A DNA stretch of 64,000 nt from Demequina sp. NBRC 110057 (GTDB taxonomy: Bacteria; Actinomycetota; Actinomycetes; Actinomycetales; Demequinaceae). The stretch covers positions 248,001 through 312,000 of the forward strand of contig NZ_BBRN01000003.1 of NCBI RefSeq assembly GCF_002090175.1. The letters are read 5' to 3'. A program made the position numbers and the translations under genes. The notes beneath the pieces are model-generated. The model had not been told where the DNA came from. It made no database searches and worked only from the letters and a program-made list of their open reading frames with translations. Shown one piece after another: positions 26,845-35,018 of this stretch (its first letter is position 1; every line of letters begins with the position of its first letter).

Positions 26845-27678
26845 ATGGCTGAGGAGACACCGCGGGATTTCCCGTTGGAGGAGAGCACCGGGAAGCTCCG
26901 AATGAGCGGCGGGTTTCGGAAGTTCGGGCAATCAATGCAGAAGGTTGTCTCCGACAAGAAAGCGTCTCTGGACGAAGCGAAGCTCAAGCACGCAGCGGAC
27001 GCCGAAGCCGCCGGCAGACTCGTGACGGCCGGCGTGTTCGGGACCTCGACAGTCGAGATCTACGAGCACGGGTATGTCCGGGTCGCCTCCCACGGCGACG
27101 GTGCAGCCATGTCTCAGGCCAAGACCATTGGGAAGAAAACGCCCTACGAAAAGCTGCGCTCCATCAGCTATTCGCCGTCCGAGCAGGAGCGCGCGGCGAT
27201 CAGTGCCGCGAACCCGCTAGAAAGCGCAGTGGGAACCGCCCTCATGGGACTGATGAAGGGGACAACGAGCTTCATGAAGACGACTGCTCCTGGTCTCGCG
27301 GCAAGTGGGATTGCGCATGTCGCGGCGAAGGGTTCTCGCGTCAGCCAGTTGACGATCGCTACTGACAAGACGATCCATCGCCTCACGAATGAGACTTACA
27401 ACGGCTTGATGAATTCCGGCCAGAAGGGCCACAACGTTATCGGCCGCGAGCTCGAGGCAGCAGGTAAGTCGGTCCTGCCGAGCGACGATCCGGCCGAGGT
27501 TCATGGCAGTCCGACCACGGCTGCGGCGACGGCACCGCTGCCCAGCACGACTGCGCTTCCCACAGCAGCTCCCACACTCGCTGAGCGCATGCGCGAACTC
27601 GCAGAGCTACACCGCGAAGGCATCCTTTCAGACGAAGAGTTCGCTGCCGCGAAGACGAAGTTTCTCGGCGGGCTCTAG
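26845..27678 (+). CDS. SHOCT-domain protein
   Basis: 277 residues. The SHOCT module is at the very end (ERMRELAELHREGILSDEE, then FAAAKTKFL). The middle contains FGTSTVEIYEHGYVRV and RVSQLTIATDKTIHRLTNE, a pattern like bacterial PH-type oligomerising domains. Residues near 125-165 (TALMGLMKGTTSFMKTTAPGL and onward) are weakly hydrophobic but no clear membrane span. ATG 26845 is chosen because AAAGTGGGG lies just upstream. It is divergent from the NERD-helicase gene over about 215 bp and AT-richer than flanking chromosome, as expected for island DNA. Function unknown. Confidence 0.72.
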   Translation: MAEETPRDFPLEESTGKLRMSGGFRKFGQSMQKVVSDKKASLDEAKLKHAADAEAAGRLVTAGVFGTSTVEIYEHGYVRVASHGDGAAMSQAKTIGKKTPYEKLRSISYSPSEQERAAISAANPLESAVGTALMGLMKGTTSFMKTTAPGLAASGIAHVAAKGSRVSQLTIATDKTIHRLTNETYNGLMNSGQKGHNVIGRELEAAGKSVLPSDDPAEVHGSPTTAAATAPLPSTTALPTAAPTLAERMRELAELHREGILSDEEFAAAKTKFLGGL

Positions 27679-27791
27679 TCGCGGCCCCCGACGCGCAAGA
27701 TATCTATCTCGGACGCCGCCATTGGCGCGTGACCTCGGTCGCGTAAACAACCGCGCGCGGCGGCGAGCGGCGAGCCACGGGTTTCCGCCGA

Positions 27792-27825
27792 CGCCGGCTT
27801 CGCGCACACCCACGTGAAGCCGGCG
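27792..27825. terminator. 10-bp perfect stem-loop at the end of the first defence block
   Basis: CGCCGGCTTC (27792-27801) and GAAGCCGGCG (27816-27825) are perfect complements; three more pairs, one of them G-T, extend inward to an 8-base loop. It lies between the SHOCT gene stop and the monooxygenase start. Without a T-tract it is a non-canonical terminator candidate. Confidence 0.45.
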
Positions 27826-27903
27826 CTCTCGGAGTAGCGTTTCGAATCTGTCTAGATCACCTGCTCTACACTCGCCTCATCTCAACGACGAGAAAGAGGA
27901 ACG

Positions 27904-29202
27904 ATGGCTGAGGATCGCACCCTCGTGATCGGCGCCGGGCCCGCTGGCCTGGCCGCCGCGCGCGCACTCAAGGAGCAGGGACTGCCCTACGACCACGTCG
28001 AGCGGCACAGCGCGGTTGGCGGCCTGTGGGATATCGACTCCCCCGGCACGCCCATGTACGAGTCGGCCCACTTCATCAGCTCCCGCACCATGTCCGGCTT
28101 CCCCGGCTACCCCATGCCCGAGGACTACCCCGACTACCCGAACCACCGCCAGATCCTCGCGTACCTCCGCTCGTTTGCGGCCGATGCCGGACTCGCCGAT
28201 GCCATCACCTTCAGTACCGAGGTGGTCACCATCGAGCGCGGCGACGACGGCGCGTTCACCGTCACCACGCGGGCCGCGGACGGCACCACGCAGACACGGC
28301 GCTACGCCCAGGTGATCGCGGCATCGGGCGTCCAGTGGGACCCCAACGTCATCGACATCCCCGGCTACACGGGCGAGATCCGCCACAGCGTCACGTACCG
28401 CGACCCCAGCGATTTCGCGGGTCGGCGCGTACTCATCGTGGGTGCGGGAAACTCGGGATGCGACATCGCCTGCGACGCCGCCCGCAGCGCCGATCACGCC
28501 GCGATCTCGATGCGTCGCGGCTACTGGTTCATCCCCAAGCACATCTTCGGCAAGCCCGTCGACGTCTTCGCCGAGTCCGGGCCCTCCATGCCGATGTGGC
28601 TCGAGCAGGCCGTCTTCGGCCGCCTGCTGCGCGTCATCAACGGCGACCCCACGCGCCTGGGCCTCCAGAAGCCCGACCACAAGCTCTTCGAGACCCACCC
28701 GCTGCTCAACGACCAACTCCTCCACCACCTCCAGCACGGAGACATCGCGGCGCGGCCGGGCATTGCATCGGCCGATGGCACCGTCATCACCTTCACCGAC
28801 GGCACTACCGAGGACGTGGACCTGGTGCTGCTCGCCACGGGCTACCGGCACACCATCGCCTACGCGCAGGACCTCTACGGCGACGAGCAGCACCCCGACA
28901 TGTACCTCACGGCCTTTGCGCGCACGCCGGGGCTGTACGGGATCGGGTTCGTGGAGACCAACTCGGGCGCGTACATCCTTATGGACATGCTGAGCCAGAT
29001 GGTCGCGCAGCACATAGCGGACCGCACTCGCCGGCCGGGGGCATGGAAGGCGTTCGAGCGGCACGTGGCGACCGACCGGCCCGACCTGTCCGGCGGGATC
29101 AACTTCGTGGACTCGCCGCGGCACACCGGATACGTCGATGCGCACGCGATCCAGAAGTACCTGAAGGCCGTCTCGCGGCGCATGGGGTGGGCGCTGAGGT
29201 AG
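27904..29202 (+). CDS. flavin-containing monooxygenase (FMO/Baeyer-Villiger type)
   Basis: 432 residues. The FAD-binding Rossmann motif is VIGAGPAGLAAARAL (from residue 8). YTGEIRHSVTYR matches the FMO fingerprint FxGxxxHxxxY with Tyr for Phe at its first position. The NADPH-binding motif is LIVGAGNSGCDIA near residue 180. LLATGYRHTIA is the late ATG-type motif. It should oxygenate a soft nucleophile or ketone with NADPH and O2; substrate unknown. ATG 27904 follows GAAAGAGGA. Codon use and GCCGATGC motif density are those of the core chromosome, so it interrupts the defence block instead of belonging to it. Confidence 0.86.
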   Translation: MAEDRTLVIGAGPAGLAAARALKEQGLPYDHVERHSAVGGLWDIDSPGTPMYESAHFISSRTMSGFPGYPMPEDYPDYPNHRQILAYLRSFAADAGLADAITFSTEVVTIERGDDGAFTVTTRAADGTTQTRRYAQVIAASGVQWDPNVIDIPGYTGEIRHSVTYRDPSDFAGRRVLIVGAGNSGCDIACDAARSADHAAISMRRGYWFIPKHIFGKPVDVFAESGPSMPMWLEQAVFGRLLRVINGDPTRLGLQKPDHKLFETHPLLNDQLLHHLQHGDIAARPGIASADGTVITFTDGTTEDVDLVLLATGYRHTIAYAQDLYGDEQHPDMYLTAFARTPGLYGIGFVETNSGAYILMDMLSQMVAQHIADRTRRPGAWKAFERHVATDRPDLSGGINFVDSPRHTGYVDAHAIQKYLKAVSRRMGWALR

Positions 29203-29221
29203 AAAGGGCCGCGCCCGCGCG

Positions 29222-29851
29222 TTACGGGGCCCAGGTTCCGCAAAGAATCACGGACGGTGGCGTGGCGTCTCCGGCCTGACGCATCGCGTCGTCGAGACGA
29301 CGAGCGAGTCGACCACTCGCCGCGGACGAGGATCGCGACAGATCCCGTTGGATCTCGTCGAGTGACATCGATCGAGGTTCCGCCGCCGACCAGCCATGGA
29401 TTGCGACTATCGGCAGCAAGGGACGGCGAACGAGCTCGTCGATATCCACACCCGCTGCCACGCTTGCAATGACCTGCGAGATCGGAGCATTCTGCGCGAG
29501 CGCAGCACGGCCGAGCGCCCCGGCCCGAGCAGCACGGTAGACGTACTCGACTTTCTCTCGCGTCACCGAATGACCGAGTGCCAGCGCCGAGGCAAGAGCC
29601 TGAGCCGCCGCCTGCGCTGTCGCGACTCGCCCACGTGATGCAGGCTTGATCTCGATAGCAGCGAGCCGCCCGGCCTCCACGACCCCCAGAAAATCGACCG
29701 CAGGCTCACCCCAGTACGCCCGGGAATCGTTCACACGCCACGAAGGCGCCATGACTTCCCATCCGGTAATGCGGGCTTCCATGCCGGCGACCGAGATCGG
29801 GGCGCTCGTCGCCGCCCGCGTGAGGTCTGCCTGCAGATCCCATTCGGTCAC
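29222..29851 (-). CDS. PD-(D/E)XK nuclease-like protein of unknown function
   Basis: 209 residues, no named family recognised. The core AVDFLGVVEAGRLAAIEIK (near residues 51-69) has the D-x(12-15)-ExK spacing of a restriction-type nuclease active site, preceded by RVNDSRAYWGE. The remainder is Ala/Arg-rich helix. GTG 29851 is the only start before that core that gives a complete first helix. It is divergent from the MntA/HepT toxin-antitoxin pair over 73 bp and so probably belongs to the same accessory cluster. Confidence 0.6.
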   Translation of the reverse strand: MTEWDLQADLTRAATSAPISVAGMEARITGWEVMAPSWRVNDSRAYWGEPAVDFLGVVEAGRLAAIEIKPASRGRVATAQAAAQALASALALGHSVTREKVEYVYRAARAGALGRAALAQNAPISQVIASVAAGVDIDELVRRPLLPIVAIHGWSAAEPRSMSLDEIQRDLSRSSSAASGRLARRLDDAMRQAGDATPPSVILCGTWAP

Positions 29852-29902
29852 GCCGACACCCTAGCGATGGACGATGCTTACCGAGCCTCCCGGTGGCGCT
29901 AA

Positions 29903-29918
29903 TAGCACTTGCTATATT
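29903..29918 (+). promoter_or_regulatory. palindromic operator overlapping the -10 box of the toxin-antitoxin operon
   Basis: TAGCA-CT-TGCTA (29903-29914) is a perfect 5-bp inverted repeat, and its right half runs into TATATT (29913-29918), a good -10 hexamer. The predicted start point, six to seven bases downstream, coincides with the GTG start at 29925, so the mRNA would be leaderless. A repressor on the palindrome would block the polymerase, fitting autoregulation by the helix-turn-helix of the first gene product. Confidence 0.55.
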
Positions 29919-29924
29919 TTCGAG

Positions 29925-30395
29925 GTGAGCGAGCCCTTGGAAAATATCGCGCGTCGCGTCGACGCGACGATCGCCGACGCCCGCGGCGAGCTTGTCGCAG
30001 CCATCCGAGCCGCTTCACGCGCCGGCATGACTCAGACGGAGATCGCTCGGCGCATCGGCCGCAGCCAACCCGAGGTCAACCGCCTTCTCCGACTCCACGG
30101 CACCTCGCCACTGTCCCGCGCAGCGCGAGCCCACGCGGCGGAAATCAAGGCACAACTCGCCGAAATAGGTGGCCGCGACGTGCGCGTCTTCGGCTCCACG
30201 GCCCGGGGCGAGGACGGCGCCGAATCGGACATCGACATACTGTTCAGGCCCACCGAGACGCTGAGCCTCATGCGCCTCTCCGCCGTCGAGCGGGCCCTCT
30301 CCGAGCTCATCGGCGCCAAAGTTGATCTGGTGCCCGACGATTCGTTGCGGGAGGACCTTCGCGAGCGCGTCCTGGACGAGGCGGTACCGCTATGA
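29925..30395 (+). CDS. MntA-like antitoxin: helix-turn-helix plus minimal nucleotidyltransferase
   Basis: 156 residues. Residues about 20-60 (AIRAASRAGMTQTEIARRIG, then SQPEVNRLLRLH) form a helix-turn-helix. Residues near 85-156 form an MNT domain with FGSTARG...SDIDILF, an intact GS-x10-DxD catalytic motif. MNT antitoxins of this type AMPylate and silence a HEPN RNase toxin; the fused DNA-binding domain would let it repress its own operon. GTG 29925 is chosen because it coincides with the predicted transcription start and excludes a Cys/Tyr-rich leader. It overlaps the next gene by ATGA. Confidence 0.82.
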   Translation: MSEPLENIARRVDATIADARGELVAAIRAASRAGMTQTEIARRIGRSQPEVNRLLRLHGTSPLSRAARAHAAEIKAQLAEIGGRDVRVFGSTARGEDGAESDIDILFRPTETLSLMRLSAVERALSELIGAKVDLVPDDSLREDLRERVLDEAVPL

Positions 30396-30727
30396 GCCGT
30401 AGCGCGACCGAGCGCTTGGGCGATGCGCTCATCCTTATCGATACGGCCATCGAATACGCAGCTCGATCCGCTCTCGACGACGTCACCGTCGACGCGATCT
30501 CCCTGCGCATCGCATCCGGCATCGAGTGCCTGCAGAAGCTTCCGGACGCAGTGAGAGACGCGATGTTCGGTGATGCATGGCCGGACGTGTGGGGCATGCG
30601 GAACCGCATCGCGCATACCTCTTCGACAGTCCAGCCCGATGTGGTCATGGCGACCGTCACACACGACCTGCCCGGCATCCGCTCACGTATCGCGGACGAG
30701 CTCGCGGAGCGCGAATCAGCCCGCTGA
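30392..30727 (+). CDS. HepT-like HEPN RNase toxin
   Basis: 111 residues, all-helical. The HEPN catalytic motif R-x4-H is R70-NRIA-H75. In canonical HepT the motif continues x-Tyr, and that Tyr is the residue AMPylated by MntA; here it is T76-S77, so the modification site is missing. The toxin should still cleave RNA, but neutralisation must use another residue or direct binding. Start ATG overlaps the antitoxin stop. Its last 12 bases overlap the 3' end of the convergent beta-galactosidase gene. Confidence 0.8.
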   Translation: MSRSATERLGDALILIDTAIEYAARSALDDVTVDAISLRIASGIECLQKLPDAVRDAMFGDAWPDVWGMRNRIAHTSSTVQPDVVMATVTHDLPGIRSRIADELAERESAR

Positions 30728-32899
30728 CACCACCACTCGCACGTCCCAGTCACCCAGCTCGATCACACCGCCGGCTGCAATGGCCTCGCCCGACACAGCA
30801 TCAACGACGTCGAACGGCGCAGCGACGGAAGCACTCCCCCACCCCCAGTGGTGCAGGAACCAGGCGCGTCGACCATCGGCCAGCGACGACGACGTCACGC
30901 GCACGCTCTCCGGCACACCCTCCCAGGCTCCGGCCACCGGCGAACCCGCGGCCCACCCCATGAGCGACGCGGCGGTCGCCTGGTCGGGCACTGTGCCGGC
31001 CACAGTGATGCGCCCCTCGCCCACGGGCATAGTCGTGATCGCCGCGTAGCCTGCCAGGTGCGGGTGGTCGTAGCGGGCGAGCACCTCGGCTCCCTCGGGG
31101 CGCAGGTACTCGGCCCAGTGCGTGGCGGCGCCACCAGCACCACCAGCACCGCCAGCAAGCGGACCACCATCGGCCACCAGACCCACGGGCGAAGCCAAGG
31201 ACTGAAACTCCTGGTAGCTCACGCCCGCCAGGGTCGCGAGCCGCGCGGGCTTCACGTCCAGCCGCGCCCGCGCCTCCTCGTCCCCGTACGCCGAGCGCGG
31301 CCCCAACAGCAGGTGCCCACCCGCCCGGGCGTAGTCACCCAGCCAGTCGAGCATCGCATCGGACGCCGTGAAGTCCGCGGCCACGACGAGCACCGGCCGC
31401 GCGGCGGCAAACTCCGACGCCGACCCGAACACAGCATCGGCCCCCACCACCTGCTCGGGCCGCACCAGGTTCACCTGCAGCCCGGCATCGAACGCCGCCC
31501 GATAGAACGGCAGCGCCAGCTGGCGGTACGCGTCCGGGTTCACCCCCATGCGCGCATCCCCCAGCGGCTGCCCGAGCGTGAACGCCGATAGCGCCCACTT
31601 CGCATCGGACGAGTACAAGAAGGCGACGTCGGCATCGGGCGTCGCGCCCGCGAACAGCCCACCGACCGCCGAGAAGTCCGCCCCAATCTGTGCCACCTCG
31701 GCGTGAATCCGCCCAGGCTCACGGTCGTGCGGGACGACGCCGATCCAGTAGGTCTCGGCGCCGTAATGGAGCGTGTGCCAGTGCCAATACTCGATCGCCT
31801 GCGCGCCGCGCGAGACGAGTGCCCATGCCACCTGGCGCAGCTGCCCGTCGTATGGCGGCAGGTTGTAGGCGGACTGGCCGATGCCGCCCGCCGTCGTCTC
31901 CGTCACCCAGAACCCGGCCTGCTTCGAGCTGTACGCAAGGTCGGCAAGTTCGTACAGGCCCCACGTGCCGTTGGCGATCCAGTCGGGGGTGAGCTCGGCA
32001 TCGGACGGATGCGCGAGCCCATCCTGGACCGTGTAATAGACGTTGCAGCTCGCCACGTCGAGCGCACGGCTGAGCGACGCGTCCTCAACACCCGCCTGCT
32101 CGTAGGCGATGCAGGTGGTCACGAAAGGCGTGCGGCCGGCCGATGCCGGGATCGCCTCGGCGACGATCTCCCGCACCAGGTCGGCTTGCCACGCGATGTA
32201 GTCGTCCACGAGGGACGCCTGGAAGCGGCGCCAGGCGAGGTGATACTGCGGCTGGAAGTTGCTGTCGGGGCGCCACAGGTCGTCCCAGGACGTGAGCCGG
32301 TGCGACCAATAGACGAGACCCCACTCCTCGTTGAGCGTCTGGACGTCGCCGTAGCGGTGCTGCAGCCACTCCTTGAACGCGGCGAAGATTCCCTCGTTGA
32401 ACAGGAGGCGCAGCCCCGGCTCGTTGTCGACCTGGTAGCCGACGATGCTCGGGTGGCCCGCGTAGCGTCCGACCACCTGGCGGATCACGCGCTCGGCATG
32501 CTCGCGGAAGGCAGGGTGGGTGAAGTCCATCTCCTGGCGAGCGCCCCAGCCGATGGGCTGCCCGGTGGCGCCGTCGCCGTTGATCTCGGGGTGCTTCTTC
32601 GCGAGCCACATGGGCAGCGCGTAGGTGGGAGTGCCGAGGATGACGTCGATGCCGTTCTCGTGCGCCGCGTCGAGCACGGGCTCGAGCCAGTCGAGTTCAA
32701 ACTCGCCGTCGCGCGGCTCCCACGTGGACCACACAGACTCGCCTACGCGAATGAGGGTGAGGCCAGCCTCGCGCATCTGCCGCATGTCGGTGGCGAGCCG
32801 CTCGGGGCTCGGCTGCTCGCCGACGGCCGGGTACTCGTAGTAGTAGGCGGCACCGAGGTGCAGGCGGGACGACGATGTCTGATGCTGCGGCTGCGTCAT
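30716..32899 (-). CDS. beta-galactosidase, GH42 family
   Basis: 727 residues. The (beta/alpha)8 domain starts at LHLGAAYYYEYPAVGEQ. The acid/base Glu is in YQVDNEPG (near residue 162) and the nucleophile Glu in FWVTETTAGG (near 330). A trimerisation domain and a beta-sandwich follow, ending IELGDWDVRVVVSAG. No signal peptide, so it is cytosolic, hydrolysing short beta-galactosides taken up by the cell. No sugar transporter or LacI regulator is adjacent. Its stop lies inside the HepT gene end (12-bp tail-to-tail overlap). Confidence 0.9.
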   Translation of the reverse strand: MTQPQHQTSSSRLHLGAAYYYEYPAVGEQPSPERLATDMRQMREAGLTLIRVGESVWSTWEPRDGEFELDWLEPVLDAAHENGIDVILGTPTYALPMWLAKKHPEINGDGATGQPIGWGARQEMDFTHPAFREHAERVIRQVVGRYAGHPSIVGYQVDNEPGLRLLFNEGIFAAFKEWLQHRYGDVQTLNEEWGLVYWSHRLTSWDDLWRPDSNFQPQYHLAWRRFQASLVDDYIAWQADLVREIVAEAIPASAGRTPFVTTCIAYEQAGVEDASLSRALDVASCNVYYTVQDGLAHPSDAELTPDWIANGTWGLYELADLAYSSKQAGFWVTETTAGGIGQSAYNLPPYDGQLRQVAWALVSRGAQAIEYWHWHTLHYGAETYWIGVVPHDREPGRIHAEVAQIGADFSAVGGLFAGATPDADVAFLYSSDAKWALSAFTLGQPLGDARMGVNPDAYRQLALPFYRAAFDAGLQVNLVRPEQVVGADAVFGSASEFAAARPVLVVAADFTASDAMLDWLGDYARAGGHLLLGPRSAYGDEEARARLDVKPARLATLAGVSYQEFQSLASPVGLVADGGPLAGGAGGAGGAATHWAEYLRPEGAEVLARYDHPHLAGYAAITTMPVGEGRITVAGTVPDQATAASLMGWAAGSPVAGAWEGVPESVRVTSSSLADGRRAWFLHHWGWGSASVAAPFDVVDAVSGEAIAAGGVIELGDWDVRVVVSAG

Positions 32900-32938
32900 G
32901 CCAAGAATTCTGCCAGGCGGTCGGGATTTGCGGAATCC

Positions 32939-34930
32939 CTACTCCAACTCGCCCAACTCCACGCCAAGGTCAATCTCTCCCGGTGCGCTCATCCCGCTCG
33001 GCAGCGTGGGCCGCTCGGCGCGGCCCTGGACGTGCACGATCTCCTCGGCGAGCCGCTCCGGCACCGCCGCCAGGAAGTACGCGTCCTCGGCCGTCAGCCC
33101 GCCGACTCCCCCGACCCACGCGCGCATCGGCGTGTGGACCACGGAACGGGTCACCATGAGCCGGTCGCGGGCGCGCGTGAGCGCCACGTAGAGCACGCGA
33201 CGCTCCTCCTCCATCTCGCCCTCGTCGCCCAGCGAGCGCGGCGACGGATAGGTCCCCGCCGACGCCCCCGCCACGAACGCCCAGTCCCGCTCCAACCCCT
33301 TCGCCGAGTGCACCGTGGAGACAATCACGTGGTCGCTCTCCCCCTGCTCAGGCGTCAGCTCGGACGCGAACACGGGCGACAGGATGTACTCCTCGATGAA
33401 CTCCAGGATGCTCCGCCGCGTCGCCGCGAGCCGCTCCACGTGCGCGAGGTCGCGAGCGCGCGCGTCCCAGTTCTCGTTGCGGTACTTGTGCGCCAGGATC
33501 GGCTGCAGCATCGCCGCCGCGCGCCCGACCGCGTCGCCCACGCGCTGCGCGGCCTCCTCGATCGCGTCGAGCCCGTCGCGCAGCCAGCCCGGCATACCCT
33601 TGAGGGCCGATGCCCGCGCCTCCTTCGCACTCGCCCCACCATCACGGGCGGTGAGGAACGCGTCGAAGGCCCGGGCTGCCGTGACGTCGCCCACGCGCGG
33701 CACCAGGGTGAGAAGGCGAAGCCACGCCACCTCGTCGTCCGGGTTCGCGACCACGCGCAGCGCTGCGAGCACGTCGCGCACGTGCGCCGACTCCAGCAGC
33801 TTCACTCCACCGAAGAACACGTAAGGGATGTCGTTCTCGACAAGCCGCGCCTCGATGGCACGCCCCGAGTAGTTCGACCGCACCAGGATGAGGTGCGTGG
33901 ACCACGGCAGCTCGTCCGCGCGGGCACGGACCATCTCGGAGACGATCCACCCCGCCTCGTCGGCAGGCGTCTCGAAGGAATGCAGCTCCGGCTTCAGCCC
34001 CCGCCCCCGCACGGCGCGCAGCCGCTTCTGGTAGTCGAGCGGCGACACGGCGAGCAGCCAGTTCGCGAGGTCGAGGATCTCCTGCGTGGACCGGTAGTTG
34101 TCCTCGAGCCGTAGCACGCTCGCACCCGGCACGCGGTCGCCAAAACTGTGGATCGACTCGAAGTCGGCCCCGCGAAAGCCGTAGATCGACTGCGCGTCGT
34201 CGCCCACACAGTAGAAGCGCGTGTGCGACACCAGGGGGTCGATGATCTGCCACTGCAGCGGATTCGTATCCTGCATCTCGTCGATCAGGACCTCGTCGTA
34301 GTGGCTGCCCACCCAGGCGGCCACAGCATCGTCCCTCAGCCGCGCGGCGAAGACGCGCAGGATGTCGTCGTAGGTGAGATACCGGCGCTCCTTCTTGCGT
34401 TCCTCGAACGCGCGCACTGCCGCGCCGACGGCCTTGGCGTCGATGGCATCGTCCGGAAACTTGGCGCGGATCGCCTCGGCGAGCGTGCGGCGCGTGTTGA
34501 GCGCGAACGACAACACGTCGAGGATCTGCGCGGCCTTGAGCCCCTCGACCCGCTTGCCCCGCCCGAGCACTCCGCGCATCACCTGGGTGGTGTCGTCCTG
34601 GTCCAGCACGCTCCAGCCGTCGTAGCCGAACACGTCGGGACTAGTGCGCACCTCCCGCATCGCCCACGCGTGGAAGGTCATGGCGGCGACCTCGCCGGCG
34701 CGCTGGGACGAGTCCACCTGCACCCGCGAGCGGATCTCCGCGGCCGCGCGGCGCGTGAATGTGAGGGCGAGGATCCGCTCGGGCGGAGTCCCGTTCCTGA
34801 TGAGGTGACGGATGCGCGCAACGATGGTGGTCGTCTTGCCCGTGCCCGCCCCCGCGAGGATCAGGTTATGGCTCGCTCCTGCCTGGACGGCGGCCGCCTG
34901 GGCAGCATTCAACCCGTCCGTCTCGCTCAT
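32939..34930 (-). CDS. UvrD/PcrA-family ATP-dependent helicase
   Basis: 663 residues. LNAAQAAAVQAG (Q motif), LILAGAGTGKTTTIVARI (Walker A near residue 24), LTFTRRAAAEIRSR (Ia), EVLIDEMQDTNPLQ (II), VGDDAQSIYGFRGAD (III), LEDNYRSTQEILDLAN (IV), STVHSAKGLERDWAFV (V) and YVALTRARDRLMVT (VI) are all present. It is a 3'-5' superfamily 1A motor for DNA repair. ATG 34930 is preferred over an in-frame upstream start (34999) because it places the Q motif at the normal distance. It is shorter than full UvrD, lacking the usual C-terminal extension. Confidence 0.87.
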   Translation of the reverse strand: MSETDGLNAAQAAAVQAGASHNLILAGAGTGKTTTIVARIRHLIRNGTPPERILALTFTRRAAAEIRSRVQVDSSQRAGEVAAMTFHAWAMREVRTSPDVFGYDGWSVLDQDDTTQVMRGVLGRGKRVEGLKAAQILDVLSFALNTRRTLAEAIRAKFPDDAIDAKAVGAAVRAFEERKKERRYLTYDDILRVFAARLRDDAVAAWVGSHYDEVLIDEMQDTNPLQWQIIDPLVSHTRFYCVGDDAQSIYGFRGADFESIHSFGDRVPGASVLRLEDNYRSTQEILDLANWLLAVSPLDYQKRLRAVRGRGLKPELHSFETPADEAGWIVSEMVRARADELPWSTHLILVRSNYSGRAIEARLVENDIPYVFFGGVKLLESAHVRDVLAALRVVANPDDEVAWLRLLTLVPRVGDVTAARAFDAFLTARDGGASAKEARASALKGMPGWLRDGLDAIEEAAQRVGDAVGRAAAMLQPILAHKYRNENWDARARDLAHVERLAATRRSILEFIEEYILSPVFASELTPEQGESDHVIVSTVHSAKGLERDWAFVAGASAGTYPSPRSLGDEGEMEEERRVLYVALTRARDRLMVTRSVVHTPMRAWVGGVGGLTAEDAYFLAAVPERLAEEIVHVQGRAERPTLPSGMSAPGEIDLGVELGELE

Positions 34931-35018
34931 GCGCACCACTCTAGGCGCGCGCCCTGACACGGCCGCGCGGGCGGCTGTCACTAGCATCGGACCTGTCACG
35001 TCTCAGCGAGGAGATCCC

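Noticed and set aside
27904-29202. Flavin monooxygenase as a defence component
   Set aside because: It has complete FMO motifs, core-like codon use and two close GCCGATGC copies; its position between defence genes is probably coincidence.
31703-34114. Very long open frame on the plus strand opposite the GH42 and UvrD genes
   Set aside because: Composition is Arg/His/Gly/Pro rich without domains, and it is the mirror of two proteins with intact motifs.
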